Positions 17,474-27,336 of a stretch of 64,000 bases of DNA are shown here, piece by piece. Below the pieces are notes generated by a model. It ran no database searches. It was not told where the DNA came from and saw only the letters and a program-made list of their open reading frames with translations. The stretch lies in contig NZ_CP067099.1 of assembly GCF_016618195.1 (NCBI RefSeq), positions 1,302,001-1,366,000 on the forward strand. The letters are read 5' to 3'. How positions within the stretch are numbered: position 1 is the first letter of the stretch; the number at the start of each line of letters is the position of its first letter. The translations under genes and the position numbers were made by a program. Source of the stretch: Providencia manganoxydans (GTDB lineage: Bacteria > Pseudomonadota > Gammaproteobacteria > Enterobacterales > Enterobacteriaceae).

Positions 17474-18559
17474 TCAATTCTGATTAATTATTGTAGCGTC
17501 ATCTGGAGGTGGGCCTAGGCTTATATTATTCCAACGAAAAATAGCTGCCGAAGCTTCTGTTTGTCCGCCATAGCCATACAGTAAAATAATTTCACCTGGT
17601 TTTATCATCTGCTGTGAAGCGGCAGTATAGAGGTTGAAAGGTACCGTGGATAATCCTGCATAAGCAATTTGAGGATAGGTATTAATCACACGAGTTTTAT
17701 CTATGCCTAAAACGTTAGCCGAAAATTCAGCATGCCAAGCGGTGGTGGTACTTAATGCAACACAGTCAATTTCACCAATTGAAAGTTTTGCTTGGCATAA
17801 GGCTCCTTTTACCGTGTGTGTGAGATATTGTTCTGCTGTGGTGCGTATCACTTGTGCATATAAGCGTGAAGGACGCAACCTCATTCGTTGATTAATAGGT
17901 AACGACTGATCCTCTATTATATCTATAGACCAATTACCACTGGTTTGACCTAGATGTAAAGAATCAGAACCTAGCAGCCCAAAACCATTTTCGACGGTTC
18001 CGATGATAAAAGCCGTGGATAGGTCGCTGACAAAACGTAAAGCTTTATCGTCATCTATAATGCGAGAAAATAGTGTGGTTGTAACAACTAATACTTTACT
18101 TTTAATTCCTGATTTAACTAATCCACACGCGGTGAGTAATGCAGACATTGCGCCATTACACGATGCTTCAATGTTAAATGCTCCTCCTCCTATGCCAAGT
18201 TTTTCTGCTATTAGTGCGGCATCCCCAAAACCAAGCCGATCAGGATACATAGATACTGCGATTAAGCCATCAATCTCATTAGCGGATAGATTTGCAGCTT
18301 GTAGAGCCTTGGCTGCTGCCTTGACACCTAGTGATACAGATGTTTCATGATTATAAACAACTCTACGTTCAATACTGCCTAAAAAAGGGTCTGTGATATA
18401 AGGCTCCATCGCCTTATCATAAGCATAATGTTTTTTATTCGTTAATGTTGGGGGAGGAGTCATACCATAATAGGGAATTGGCTTATTATCCCACCATGAA
18501 TTAGTTCGCAGTCCTTCAGGTAAATGGACGGCGAGTGCTGTAATTCCAACGGAATGCAT
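17474..18559 (-). CDS. KASIII-like (3-oxoacyl-ACP synthase III family) acyltransferase, copy 1
   Basis: A 361-residue paralog of the gene just downstream, sharing the N-terminus (AVHLPEGLRTNSWW), the DPFLGSIERRVV segment and the C-terminus. Cys134 (EASCNGAM) and His276 (TAWHAEFS) are kept; the FabH-type Asn position again appears to be Tyr (IAYAGLSTVP). GGAGA precedes the ATG. This is the first gene of the accessory operon. Two copies may work on different carrier-bound acyl groups or form a heteromer (inference). Confidence 0.82.
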   Translation of the reverse strand: MHSVGITALAVHLPEGLRTNSWWDNKPIPYYGMTPPPTLTNKKHYAYDKAMEPYITDPFLGSIERRVVYNHETSVSLGVKAAAKALQAANLSANEIDGLIAVSMYPDRLGFGDAALIAEKLGIGGGAFNIEASCNGAMSALLTACGLVKSGIKSKVLVVTTTLFSRIIDDDKALRFVSDLSTAFIIGTVENGFGLLGSDSLHLGQTSGNWSIDIIEDQSLPINQRMRLRPSRLYAQVIRTTAEQYLTHTVKGALCQAKLSIGEIDCVALSTTTAWHAEFSANVLGIDKTRVINTYPQIAYAGLSTVPFNLYTAASQQMIKPGEIILLYGYGGQTEASAAIFRWNNISLGPPPDDATIINQN

Positions 18560-18922
18560 ATTTTCTCCATTAAATAAAAATAGTGATATTTGATAAAATA
18601 TTATTCCTCTTTAAATCTAAGTTGGATTAAATTTATAACTTAATAAGAGGGTTGTTGGGCGGAAAATTCTTGTTTTATCTCTATAAATATGTTTTTTTTA
18701 TTTTTTTATGCAAGTTATTTTGTAATATTCTATATGTTATTAATGGGATTTAAATAATCTTAGTATAACTTTATTATGGTTGTAATAAATAACTTAGGTT
18801 AACTTTAATCTTATTATTAATATAATTAAGTAGGTGAAATGACTTGCGCGATATTGCTTAACAAGTCATTTTTTAATAGTTGTCAAACTATGGTGATAGG
18901 CAGAATGATAGAAAATGAGCGC
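18560..18922. other. AT-rich interval upstream of the KASIII operon
   Basis: 363 bases between ybaK and the accessory operon. It should hold the operon promoter; a TATAAT at 18821-18826 is on the opposite strand. A hairpin AAATGACTTG / CAAGTCATTT followed by TTT (about 18837-18874) looks like a plus-strand terminator with no gene ahead of it. No ORF. Confidence 0.45.
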
Positions 18923-19402
18923 TTATCCCTCTTTTTTTATGTCAGCAAATTTAGCATTTAACACATTAGCTAAATCAGTCGGCGCTAATTCAATATCTAG
19001 CCCTCGTTTCCCACCTGAAATAAACATGGTTGCAAATTGCTGTGCTTGGCTATCAATCACTGTTGGTAGACGCTTTTTTTGACCTAATGGACTAATACCA
19101 CCGATTAAATATCCTGTTACTTTTTGCGCGATTTGTGGATCTGCCATTTCAACTTTCTTAACGTTAAAGACTTTAGCCACTAATTTTAGATCCAACTGCC
19201 CTGAAACAGGGGTAACAGCAACAGCAAGGCTTTTTTGATCGCCATTTAGTGCCACAAGTAGCGTTTTGAATACTTGTTTAGCATCTAGACCTAATTTATT
19301 GACAGCCTCATCACCAAAATTGTGCTCGCTTGGATCATGATCATAAGGATGAAGAGTAAAGTTAATCTTTTGTTTTTCTAATAATTTAACTGCTGGAGTC
19401 AT
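18923..19402 (-). CDS. ybaK: Cys-tRNA(Pro)/Cys-tRNA(Cys) deacylase YbaK
   Basis: A 159-residue YbaK/ProX-domain protein, exactly the length of E. coli YbaK. It hydrolyses cysteine mischarged onto tRNA-Pro. Family features include the HPYDHDP start region, the lysine-containing QVFKTLLV segment and [13 protein letters not shown]. It is 18 bases downstream of ybaP in the same direction, so the two are probably cotranscribed. Confidence 0.93.
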   Translation of the reverse strand: MTPAVKLLEKQKINFTLHPYDHDPSEHNFGDEAVNKLGLDAKQVFKTLLVALNGDQKSLAVAVTPVSGQLDLKLVAKVFNVKKVEMADPQIAQKVTGYLIGGISPLGQKKRLPTVIDSQAQQFATMFISGGKRGLDIELAPTDLANVLNAKFADIKKEG

Positions 19403-19420
19403 TGTTATACCTATTTGTAT

Positions 19421-20221
19421 TCAATTGCGTAGATAATCGATTAAGCTACCATCACCAAATAAATGTAAAGCGCCAACTGCAACGACATAGTTGCCATCAG
19501 GCAATGCTTTTAACCTTGTGCTCCAGTCTTGATTACGTTGTGACATAAGTACCTGATAAACATCATCACTAAATGTTTTAGGTAATGTGATGTTGTTCTC
19601 AGGCTGATAATCAAGCCACCAGCTGATCATGGTTTGTAATGAACGGGCATTGGTACGCCAATGTTCTAGCGTATCTTGCAACAAAGGCAAGCCTTCTTGA
19701 GGCAGCTTTAACAGTAGCTCAATTTGGGAATCTGTACCTTCAAGCTCAATAATGTTTTTTTGCTGTGATTGTGCGTTACGTAATAGCTGATAATCAATAC
19801 CATATTGTCCACGTAGGCCGAGTCCTTGAGCTTGCGTCGCTTGTAGGATCAACGCGATTTGCCATGAAGGTAACGTATCAAATTGTGCAGGATCTTGATG
19901 AATTTCTTGGCAGTAATGGGTGAATAGAGTGTATTCATCAGTAGTTAAGCGTTGCTGTACTGGCTCACGTAAGTCTTCGTCTTGTGTGAAGGGAGTACGT
20001 GTATCCGTAATATCGGCTTCAACAATCAATGCATCAGCGCAGTTTAGTTTATCCAAGAGGATTTCTGACAGCGGGAACATATTGTCCGTACCCATATGGA
20101 TGCTACCAACAATATGTAATTTTAATTTTTTCGATAATCGTACGTCGATAGCGGGGTAAGGGTAGGCCGGCGCCGCTTCCATATGAAGCCAATTTTTTAA
20201 ATTTTCTAGCAGCTTAACCAT
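19421..20221 (-). CDS. ybaP: TraB/GumN-family protein YbaP
   Basis: A 266-residue protein of the TraB/GumN (DUF) family with its two signatures, GSIHMGT near the N-terminus and VAVGALHLFGDGSLIDYL at the C-terminus, whose His/Glu residues are thought to form a metal site. E. coli YbaP is 264 residues and has the same neighbours (ybaK, copA). Function is not established; a metalloprotease-like activity is suggested by the fold. A second possible start is a few codons downstream. Confidence 0.88.
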   Translation of the reverse strand: MVKLLENLKNWLHMEAAPAYPYPAIDVRLSKKLKLHIVGSIHMGTDNMFPLSEILLDKLNCADALIVEADITDTRTPFTQDEDLREPVQQRLTTDEYTLFTHYCQEIHQDPAQFDTLPSWQIALILQATQAQGLGLRGQYGIDYQLLRNAQSQQKNIIELEGTDSQIELLLKLPQEGLPLLQDTLEHWRTNARSLQTMISWWLDYQPENNITLPKTFSDDVYQVLMSQRNQDWSTRLKALPDGNYVVAVGALHLFGDGSLIDYLRN

Positions 20222-20374
20222 GGTTCTTCCCCATATTTCAACATTAATCCATTAGGTTAAACAATCTTGACACAATTTTCGACTCACTTTGTACTATTTT
20301 ATTGCCAAAATTGATATGGCGTTAAATCACAGAGTTGTTTTGCTCTTAATATTGGCTATGCATTTGATAAAAAA

Positions 20375-20394
20375 AGACCCGATTGCTCGGGTCT
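20375..20394 (-). terminator. Duplicated hairpin, distal copy
   Basis: AGACCCGATTGCTCGGGTCT, identical to 20535-20554. Read on the minus strand it is followed by a T-run (TTTTTT from the A-tract 20369-20374), so this copy is a good intrinsic terminator for copA transcripts. Confidence 0.8.
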
Positions 20395-20445
20395 CAGACT
20401 GTTGTCAAACATATCATGTTTGGCGGCAGTCGTTAGGGGTTCTGA

Positions 20446-20510
20446 AATAAACGAGGAAAATCGATTTATTGATTTTCGGCTGATAACACGGAGCGGGAAA
20501 AACCCCGCTT
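20446..20510. repeat. Second repeat family, copy B
   Basis: Matches 7077-7140 through the shared core ATTGATTTTCGG/TGATAACACGGAG. It lies inside a segment bounded by two copies of the copA terminator stem. GCGGGAAAAACCCCGC and a second ATCCCGCTTCG nearby can pair. Confidence 0.65.
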
Positions 20511-20534
20511 TTATCCCGCTTCGTCAGCAACCTA

Positions 20535-20554
20535 AGACCCGATTGCTCGGGTCT
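20535..20554. terminator. Duplicated hairpin, copA-proximal copy
   Basis: AGACCCGATTGCTCGGGTCT lies 12 bases after the copA stop. Its T-run is on the plus strand, so on the minus strand this copy is weaker than the one at 20375. Confidence 0.65.
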
Positions 20555-20566
20555 TTTGGTGATCAA

Positions 20567-23512
20567 CTAATCTTGTTTTGGTTTAAACCGTAGTAACCGG
20601 TTTGCGTTAGTGACTACGGTAATCGATGATAATGCCATCGCCGCACCTGCCACGACTGGGTTTAATAAAGTTCCGGTTAGTGGGTAAAGAATACCGGCAG
20701 CGATTGGGATACCTAATGTGTTATATACAAAGGCACCGAATAGGTTCTGTTTCATATTACGCAGTGTACCTTTTGAAATCGCAACTGCATCAGCAACACC
20801 GTGTAAGCTTTGGCGCATTAAGGTAATTGATGCCGTTTCAATCGCAATATCACTACCGCCGCCCATCGCGATCCCTACATCGGCGCGGGCGAGTGCAGGG
20901 GCATCGTTGATACCATCTCCGACCATTGCCACTTTATGGCCTTTTGCTTGTAGTGCTTCGATAGCGGCGGATTTACCATCAGGCATCACACCTGCGATCA
21001 CTTCATCAATACCCGCTTCTTTGGCAATTGCTTTAGCGGTGACTGGATTATCGCCAGTTAACATCACTAAACGGAAGCCTTGTTTGTGTAGGCGAGCCAG
21101 TGCGTTCACACTGTCTTCACGCAGTGGATCTCGGATAGACAGTAATGCGGCGATTTTACCATCAACGGCTAACAATACTGGGGTAACCCCCATCGAGGCT
21201 TGTTGATGTAATGTCTCTTCAATGGCACTGGTATCAATATCATTTTGCGTTAACAATTTTTGGTTGCCGAGCAAAACGGTTTTACCATTAACCACTGCAC
21301 TAACCCCAAGGCCTGCTAAAGTTCTAAACTGTTCACTGGCTGGAATGGTTAAGTCTTTCGCACGACCCACTATCGCTCTCGCTAATGGGTGATTAGAGCC
21401 ACTTTCCAGTGATGCTGCCAGTTGTAAGGCTTCATCTTGTGAAAAATCGTTGAATGTGTGAATGTCGGTAACTTGAGGCATACCTTCGGTTAATGTGCCT
21501 GTTTTATCAAACACAATGGTGTCTAATTCACTGGCTTGTTGCAAAGCATCGGCATCACGTACCAATACACCAAACTCAGCCGCACGCCCAACCCCTGAAA
21601 TGATCGACATTGGGGTGGCCAAACCAAGAGCACATGGACAAGCAATGATCAGAACGGTTGTGGTGATCACTAAGGCGTAGGTAATTTGTGGAGCAGGGCC
21701 GACAAAATACCAAATCAATCCTGAAATAATCGCAATTGCCACGACAACTGGGACAAATATGGCTGAAATACGATCAGCCAGTTGGCCAATTTGCGGTTTA
21801 CTACTTTGTGCTTGGCGAACGAGATGAATAATCCGTGCAAGTGTAGTTTGGCTGCCGACTGCCGCTGCTTTAAATAGAACTGTGCCATCTTGAACGACAG
21901 TACCTGCATGAACCTGATCGCCTTTGCTTTTTTGTTGCGGAATAGGCTCGCCTGTGAGCATGGCTTCATCTAGCCAGACTTCACCTTCGATGATTTCACC
22001 ATCAACCGGTACGCGATCGCCAGTTGCTAGGCGTAATACCATGCCTTGTTTCACTTGCTCAAGAGGCATGTCAACTTCACCTTGCTCAGTGACAACACGA
22101 GCGGTAGGTGGTGTGAGATCAAGTAGCCTTTCAAGTGCTTTTGATGAACGCTGGCGAGCCCGTTGCTCAAGCGCATGACCAAGGTTGATTAGACCGATAA
22201 TCATCGCACTGGCTTCATAATAAAGGTGGCGTGCTTGCTCAGGGAATATATCAGGCCATAAGTTGACTACAATGGAATAAAGCCATGCCGCACCGGTCCC
22301 TAAGGCAACTAAGGTATCCATAGTTGCACTGCCATTTTTTAGGCTTTGCCACGCATTTTTATAGAAGTGGCCGCCTGCAAATATCATGACAGCTAACGTT
22401 AAAACACCAATGGTTAGCCAAATAGAATGATTTTGTGGGCTGAGCATCATATTGTCGCCCATCATTCCCCAAATCATCACAGGGATCCCTAACGCGAGGG
22501 CGAGTGCAGATTGCCAACGAAAACGGCGCATATTGGCATCAGCAACTTGTTGCTGACGTTCACGTCGCTCAGTTTCATCTTGAATAATCTCAGCGCCATA
22601 ACCTGCTTTTTCTACAGCCGCAATCAATGCGGCTGGTTGCGCAGTTCCCGTGACTAAAGCACTGCGTTCAGCAAGGTTAACGCGCGCGTTTTCAACCCCC
22701 GGTACGCTACTGAGTGCTTTTTGTACTTTATTGACACAACTTGCACAGGTCATGCCGTCTAATAAGAGTTGCACACTGTCATCTGAGGGGGATATTTCAG
22801 GTTGTTCACCTAAATCTGCTTGTTGAGCCGGAATATCACAGATTGCCGCTGAGTCAGTTTCCGGCTGCTCAATGGGTGTAGTCAACGGCTCAGTTTTTGG
22901 GGAAGCATTCTCTTTTTGGCTTAACGTTGCTTGGTAGCCAACCGCCACAACCGCGGCAATTAATGCTTCAGCCGAAGCAGTACCACGAACAGTCGCTGTG
23001 GTGGTATTCACTTCAGCTTGCTCTACACCAGCGACAGCTTCCAGCGCTAAACGGGTTTTTTCTGCGCATTTCATGCAGTTTAACCCAGAAAGTGCTAAAA
23101 CCTGTGTATTCGGCTGTTCAATACTGGCTTTGTAGCCGGCTTGTTCGACAGCGCTGATCAAGGCATCAACAGTGGCTGTACCATAAACTTTCGCTTGCTG
23201 TGTATCGACAATTGCTGTTGCAACGCCATCAACCGCTTCGAGAGCTTGTTGAGTTTTTGCTGCACATTTCATGCAAGTCAGACCTGAAAGTTGCAAGACA
23301 GTATCTGGTTGTTCAGCCACTTTGGCTTGATAGCCAGCGTCTTCAATGGTTTCAATTAATGATTGTACAGGGGCGTCACTATCAATGACGGCATACTCAA
23401 TCGTGACTTTAAATTGATGAATGTCGGTACGAGCCTCAAGTGCTTTGGTGACTGTGCCGACACAGTGCATGCAACTTAATCCTTGCAGGGAGAGAATGAT
23501 TTTGCTACTCAT
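20567..23512 (-). CDS. copA: Cu(I)-exporting P1B-type ATPase CopA with four metal-binding domains
   Basis: A 981-residue copper exporter, longer than E. coli CopA (834, two N-terminal domains). Four heavy-metal-associated domains are visible with CxxC pairs C14/C17, C80/C83, C146/C149 and C256/C259; domains 2 and 3 are near-duplicates (both CMKC). The P-type core has the membrane metal site CPC ([13 protein letters not shown]), the phosphorylation loop DKTGTLTEG and the hinge [10 protein letters not shown]. The start at [11 protein letters not shown] is chosen over a longer frame to 23611 because the latter would run through the CueR operator. It is divergent from cueR. Confidence 0.96.
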   Translation of the reverse strand: MSSKIILSLQGLSCMHCVGTVTKALEARTDIHQFKVTIEYAVIDSDAPVQSLIETIEDAGYQAKVAEQPDTVLQLSGLTCMKCAAKTQQALEAVDGVATAIVDTQQAKVYGTATVDALISAVEQAGYKASIEQPNTQVLALSGLNCMKCAEKTRLALEAVAGVEQAEVNTTTATVRGTASAEALIAAVVAVGYQATLSQKENASPKTEPLTTPIEQPETDSAAICDIPAQQADLGEQPEISPSDDSVQLLLDGMTCASCVNKVQKALSSVPGVENARVNLAERSALVTGTAQPAALIAAVEKAGYGAEIIQDETERRERQQQVADANMRRFRWQSALALALGIPVMIWGMMGDNMMLSPQNHSIWLTIGVLTLAVMIFAGGHFYKNAWQSLKNGSATMDTLVALGTGAAWLYSIVVNLWPDIFPEQARHLYYEASAMIIGLINLGHALEQRARQRSSKALERLLDLTPPTARVVTEQGEVDMPLEQVKQGMVLRLATGDRVPVDGEIIEGEVWLDEAMLTGEPIPQQKSKGDQVHAGTVVQDGTVLFKAAAVGSQTTLARIIHLVRQAQSSKPQIGQLADRISAIFVPVVVAIAIISGLIWYFVGPAPQITYALVITTTVLIIACPCALGLATPMSIISGVGRAAEFGVLVRDADALQQASELDTIVFDKTGTLTEGMPQVTDIHTFNDFSQDEALQLAASLESGSNHPLARAIVGRAKDLTIPASEQFRTLAGLGVSAVVNGKTVLLGNQKLLTQNDIDTSAIEETLHQQASMGVTPVLLAVDGKIAALLSIRDPLREDSVNALARLHKQGFRLVMLTGDNPVTAKAIAKEAGIDEVIAGVMPDGKSAAIEALQAKGHKVAMVGDGINDAPALARADVGIAMGGGSDIAIETASITLMRQSLHGVADAVAISKGTLRNMKQNLFGAFVYNTLGIPIAAGILYPLTGTLLNPVVAGAAMALSSITVVTNANRLLRFKPKQD

Positions 23513-23601
23513 AAGTGAAATTCTCCTTAACTCATGACGGATCCTGTCTTTTTGATTATCATGGCAGAATCTAATGGATCTCGATATGTAGAGAAGGTTA
23601 A

Positions 23602-23622
23602 ACCCTCCCACAAGGGTAAGGT
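23602..23622. promoter_or_regulatory. CueR operator / copA promoter
   Basis: A dyad with half sites ACCCTCCC and GGGTAAGGT. On the minus strand TTGACC (rc of 23620-23625) is the -35 box, and the long spacer typical of MerR-type promoters follows. It strongly resembles the E. coli copA promoter. It ends 10 bases ahead of the cueR start codon. Confidence 0.8.
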
Positions 23623-23632
23623 CAAGGGAAAT

Positions 23633-24043
23633 ATGAATATTAGTGAAATTGCTAAAAAAACGGGGCTTACCGCAAAGGCGATCCGTTTTTATGAAGACAA
23701 AGGTTTAATCACACCACCTGAGCGCGGTGAAAATAGTTACCGCTATTATCAAGAACGGCATGTTGATGAATTGAGCTTATTGAAGCAGGCAAAAGACGTT
23801 GGCTTTACTTTAGAAGAGTGCGGCGAACTATTAGGGCTATTCCGTAATCCTGCAAGGCATAGTGCAGATGTTAAAAATGCCACGATGGCAAAAATTAGTG
23901 AGTTGGAACAGACAATCACTAAATTATCGGCTATCAAAGAGACGCTGCAAAGCTTAGCGGATGCCTGCCCCGGTGACGAAGGGGCAGATTGCCCGATTAT
24001 TGATCACTTGGCTCGAGGCTGTTGCCATCATGAGAAGGCTTAA
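23633..24043 (+). CDS. cueR: MerR-family Cu(I)-responsive regulator CueR
   Basis: A 136-residue MerR-family activator. The N-terminal winged HTH ([23 protein letters not shown]) is followed by a dimerisation helix and the metal loop [10 protein letters not shown], whose two cysteines ligate Cu(I) in E. coli CueR. Start ATG 23633 after AAGGG; an open frame from 23534 would encode a 33-residue extension not found in the family. It activates the divergent copA. Its last 47 bases overlap the convergent ybbJ. Confidence 0.95.
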   Translation: MNISEIAKKTGLTAKAIRFYEDKGLITPPERGENSYRYYQERHVDELSLLKQAKDVGFTLEECGELLGLFRNPARHSADVKNATMAKISELEQTITKLSAIKETLQSLADACPGDEGADCPIIDHLARGCCHHEKA

Positions 24044-24476
24044 CATGCAGTGTAATACCGTCAACTGAGGTGATCACCACCTCAGTGCCTGCTTTTAGTG
24101 CTATTTCACTGTAGGCGCGCCAACTGCCATCGGCAAGTTTGACGCGACTAAAACCTTCATCGGTATCAGAAATTAAACGCACTTTGCGACCAATAAGCTG
24201 ATGGCTTTTTTGGTTAACATCATCAGCTTGTGGGTTCTTGCGTAGGCTGAGCCACTTACGCCACAATACAGCAGAAACAATCGTTAAGATGGCAAACAAA
24301 ATACCTTGCCATTCCCAACCAATAAACGGTAACACCAATGCGATGATCGCCACGGCAACCGCAGCGACCCCCGACCATAACAAGTAACCACCTGTACCCA
24401 ATAATTCAGCAATCAGCAATAAACCACCAAGGCATAGCCAAAACCATGCCGGTTGGGCACTGATTAGCTCTATCAT
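23997..24476 (-). CDS. ybbJ: NfeD-like membrane protein YbbJ
   Basis: A 159-residue NfeD-family protein: two to three membrane helices (about residues 8-75) then a C-terminal OB-fold domain ([12 protein letters not shown]). It typically partners the SPFH protein encoded next to it. Its start overlaps the qmcA stop by 4 bases. The 3' end overlaps cueR tail-to-tail by 47 bases. Confidence 0.9.
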   Translation of the reverse strand: MIELISAQPAWFWLCLGGLLLIAELLGTGGYLLWSGVAAVAVAIIALVLPFIGWEWQGILFAILTIVSAVLWRKWLSLRKNPQADDVNQKSHQLIGRKVRLISDTDEGFSRVKLADGSWRAYSEIALKAGTEVVITSVDGITLHVKPSHDGNSLEPSDQ

Positions 24477-25417
24477 GGTTTGACCTGCTTCTTATCTGCG
24501 CTAACTTTTTTGCTCTCACTGATAAGTTCCGTGATCCCACCAATCGCGCCCATAAGGTTACTTGCTTCGAGTGGCATCATGATCACTTTACTGTTTTCAG
24601 CAGAACCAATACTGGTTAATGCATCCGTATACTTTTGAGCAACAAAGTAGTTGATTGCTTGCATATCTCCAGCAGCAATGGCTTCAGAAACCATTTGTGT
24701 GGCTTTTGCTTCGGCTTCTGCGGCTCTTTCACGTGCTTCTGCTTGTAAGAAAGCAGACTGCCTATCCCCTTCAGCGCGCAAAATTTGTGACTGTTTTTCC
24801 CCTTCAGCTTTGAGGATCGCAGCTTGACGGATACCTTCTGCTTCAAGGATATCGGCACGCTTAGTACGCTCAGCTTTCATCTGGGCGTTCATGGCATTAA
24901 TCAACTCTTTTGGCGGCTTCACATCACGGATTTCGATACGGGTGATCTTAACGCCCCAAGGGTTGGTTGCATCATCCACAATATGCAAAAGGCGTGAGTT
25001 AATCGAGTCACGCTGTGAGAGCATTTCGTCCAGTTCCATTGAACCGAGTACGGTACGGATATTGGTCATAGTCAGATTGAGAACAGATAGCTCAAGGTTA
25101 CTGACCTCGTATGCAGCACGTACAGGATCGACGACTTGAATAAAGCATACCGCATCAATAGTCACGTTAGCATTATCGCGAGAGATAACTTCTTGTGAAG
25201 GAATATCAAGGACTTGCTCCATCATATTGATACGGCGGCCGATCCTATCCATAAAGGGAACTAGAATATGTAACCCAGGTTGCAACGTGCGGGTATAGCG
25301 ACCGAAACGCTCAACTGTCCATTGATAGCCTTGTGGTACGGTTTTTACACAAGTAAAAACAATAACGATAGCAATAAAAATAATAATTGGTATCGCACCA
25401 AACGCGAACAAGTCCAT
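24473..25417 (-). CDS. qmcA: SPFH/Band 7 membrane protease modulator QmcA
   Basis: A 314-residue stomatin/prohibitin-like protein with one N-terminal membrane segment, the SPFH domain (about 25-210; [18 protein letters not shown]) and an Ala/Glu-rich coiled coil (about 200-260). E. coli QmcA (305) is linked to FtsH-HflKC function. Coupled to ybbJ. Confidence 0.93.
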   Translation of the reverse strand: MDLFAFGAIPIIIFIAIVIVFTCVKTVPQGYQWTVERFGRYTRTLQPGLHILVPFMDRIGRRINMMEQVLDIPSQEVISRDNANVTIDAVCFIQVVDPVRAAYEVSNLELSVLNLTMTNIRTVLGSMELDEMLSQRDSINSRLLHIVDDATNPWGVKITRIEIRDVKPPKELINAMNAQMKAERTKRADILEAEGIRQAAILKAEGEKQSQILRAEGDRQSAFLQAEARERAAEAEAKATQMVSEAIAAGDMQAINYFVAQKYTDALTSIGSAENSKVIMMPLEASNLMGAIGGITELISESKKVSADKKQVKP

Positions 25418-25430
25418 TGTTAACCCTTAA

Positions 25431-26288
25431 TTAGTAAAGTAATGAATACATTTGACGACGGTATTTACTGGCTACAGCATCCCCTGTCCCCATCGCCGAC
25501 ATGATATCCATCATGGTTTTTTTCACAGCACCATCTCCGGCACCAAGGTCTTTTTTCAAGAAACTGAATAAAATGTCTAATGCTTCTTCATTGCGGTTCA
25601 CTTCATGTAATTTTAGCGCTAATTGCACGACAAGAGTGGTATTTTCTGGTGTTTCTGTGAACTGTTGCTGTAATTGTTGGATTTCAGGCGTATCAGCGGC
25701 TTGGCGTGATAGCTCGATTTGTGCAACTAACCCTTGATAACGGCTGTCTTGGTCTTGCATAGGGACCACCGACAACGTTTTTTCTGCATCATCAACTTGT
25801 CCTAGGCCGATCTGTGTTTCGGCGAGTAGGAACGTGATATCACTGTTTTTTTGATTTAGCAGGTGAGCTTCTTTAAGCAGTGGCAGGGCTTCTTGAAGTT
25901 TGCCTTCTGCGATGAATTCAGCGGCTTGTGCTGCTTTCAGTTCCTCTGGGCTCGGCAATACACGTGATAGCATTTCCAGTACCACATCTTCCGGTTGCGG
26001 TCCTTGGAAACCATCGACGGGACGGCCTTCTTGTAAAATATAAACCGTTGGGATAGCTCTAAGGCCAAATTGCGCAGCAACATTTTGTTCTTCATCGCAG
26101 TTAACACGCGCTAACATAAATAAACCCGCGTAGTCGTTAGCAATTTTATCCAGTGTCGCACCAAACTCTTGGCAGTGGGGGCTTTGAGCTGACCAGAAGT
26201 AGAACATGACTGGCATGTTCATTGACTGTTCTACGACTTGGTGTAGGTTTTGTTCATTAACATCCACGATTTGGGCAAAAGCTTGCAT
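25431..26288 (-). CDS. cnoX: Chaperedoxin CnoX (YbbN)
   Basis: A 285-residue protein with an N-terminal thioredoxin domain (1-110) whose active site is SPHC (S36-C39) rather than CxxC, plus C-terminal TPR repeats (about 120-285). E. coli CnoX (284) protects substrates from oxidative aggregation and hands them to GroEL or DnaK. It lies 13 bases upstream of qmcA. Confidence 0.93.
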   Translation of the reverse strand: MQAFAQIVDVNEQNLHQVVEQSMNMPVMFYFWSAQSPHCQEFGATLDKIANDYAGLFMLARVNCDEEQNVAAQFGLRAIPTVYILQEGRPVDGFQGPQPEDVVLEMLSRVLPSPEELKAAQAAEFIAEGKLQEALPLLKEAHLLNQKNSDITFLLAETQIGLGQVDDAEKTLSVVPMQDQDSRYQGLVAQIELSRQAADTPEIQQLQQQFTETPENTTLVVQLALKLHEVNRNEEALDILFSFLKKDLGAGDGAVKKTMMDIMSAMGTGDAVASKYRRQMYSLLY

Positions 26289-26347
26289 AATTGGTCTCTT
26301 TTAAATAATTATTTAATACTCTAAAGGTGGGGCTAGATTGTTTTTTT

Positions 26348-27133
26348 TCAAGCCTTTTTGCCTTGGCCTGCCAGTATTTTATCCATTAGGCAGTCAGGGA
26401 GCAGCCGTTTTAAAAACCGTACAGCAACGGTTAATAGTGTCACTGAATAACGAATACGCGGGCGAGGGCTTTCTAAGGCATGAACTAATTTTGCGACGAC
26501 ATGTTCCGGCGTTAAGGTAAAGCGCTCGGCGATACCGGGGTTTTTAACCGGTTTGTCTTGCTGAGTTTGAGCAACGTTATGGGTAAAACGGGTATGGATT
26601 GGCCCCGGTTCGATTAAACTAACATGAATTCCCGTACCTTTGAGTTCTAAACGTAGTGCATCTGACCACGCCTCTAAAGCATATTTGCTGGCGGCATAGG
26701 CACCACGGCCTGGGGTCGAAATGATCCCCATCACTGAACTGGTTTGGATAATACGCCCTTCATGATGTTGTAGCATGGCTGGCAGTAATTTTAAGGTTAA
26801 TTGATGGACGCCAAAAAAGTTAGTGGAAAATTGCCCCTCTAACTGCTCTCGACTGATGCTATTTAGCTCACCATAAACCCCAAAACCTGCATTATTGAAT
26901 AATCCGAAAAGTCGCCCATGACATAATGCGAGCACCTCATCGGCAGCACGATCTATGCTATGTTTATCATCAACATCGAGTGCTACCGTGTCGAACCCAA
27001 GCTCTTTTAGACGTAAAACATCGCTCTCTTTACGACAAGCGACGATAACATGGTAACCACGCTGATGAAGTGTTTGTGCGGCACAAAAGCCGATACCGCT
27101 GGATGCACCGGTGATAAAGACCGATTTTTGCAT
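26348..27133 (-). CDS. ybbO: Short-chain dehydrogenase/reductase YbbO
   Basis: A 261-residue classical SDR. The cofactor motif is TGASSGIG near the N-terminus, NNAGFG follows, and the catalytic triad is Ser (TSSVMG) with YAASKYALE. E. coli YbbO is an NADP-dependent aldehyde reductase-like enzyme. Same neighbours as E. coli (cnoX and tesA). Confidence 0.9.
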   Translation of the reverse strand: MQKSVFITGASSGIGFCAAQTLHQRGYHVIVACRKESDVLRLKELGFDTVALDVDDKHSIDRAADEVLALCHGRLFGLFNNAGFGVYGELNSISREQLEGQFSTNFFGVHQLTLKLLPAMLQHHEGRIIQTSSVMGIISTPGRGAYAASKYALEAWSDALRLELKGTGIHVSLIEPGPIHTRFTHNVAQTQQDKPVKNPGIAERFTLTPEHVVAKLVHALESPRPRIRYSVTLLTVAVRFLKRLLPDCLMDKILAGQGKKA

Positions 27134-27179
27134 AACTTTACCTACCTTTAGGTGCTGATTGAGATAAAAATTGCTTTAC

Positions 27180-27320
27180 TATACTCGTCATACTTCAAGT
27201 TGCAGCGTTTCTCGTGAATATATAGTGACTTGGTTCACTCGCGCCAGTGGCATCGTTGCTATGTTATTTGCAACGTATTTATTTGTCGCCTAGCCGTATC
27301 TTGAATTATTTAGAGTATAC
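27180..27320. repeat. Intergenic palindromic repeat, copy 6
   Basis: Full-length copy from TATACTCGTCATACTTCAAG to TTGAATTATTTAGAGTATAC, filling most of the gap between tesA and ybbO. Confidence 0.8.
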
Positions 27321-27336
27321 CCCAAAAAATCGCCAA

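Noticed and set aside
23310..23340. Possible programmed frameshift for a short CopA(Z) product as in E. coli
   Set aside because: The E. coli slippery CCCAAAG is absent; the sequence here reads GCCAAAG and does not fit an X XXY YYZ heptamer.
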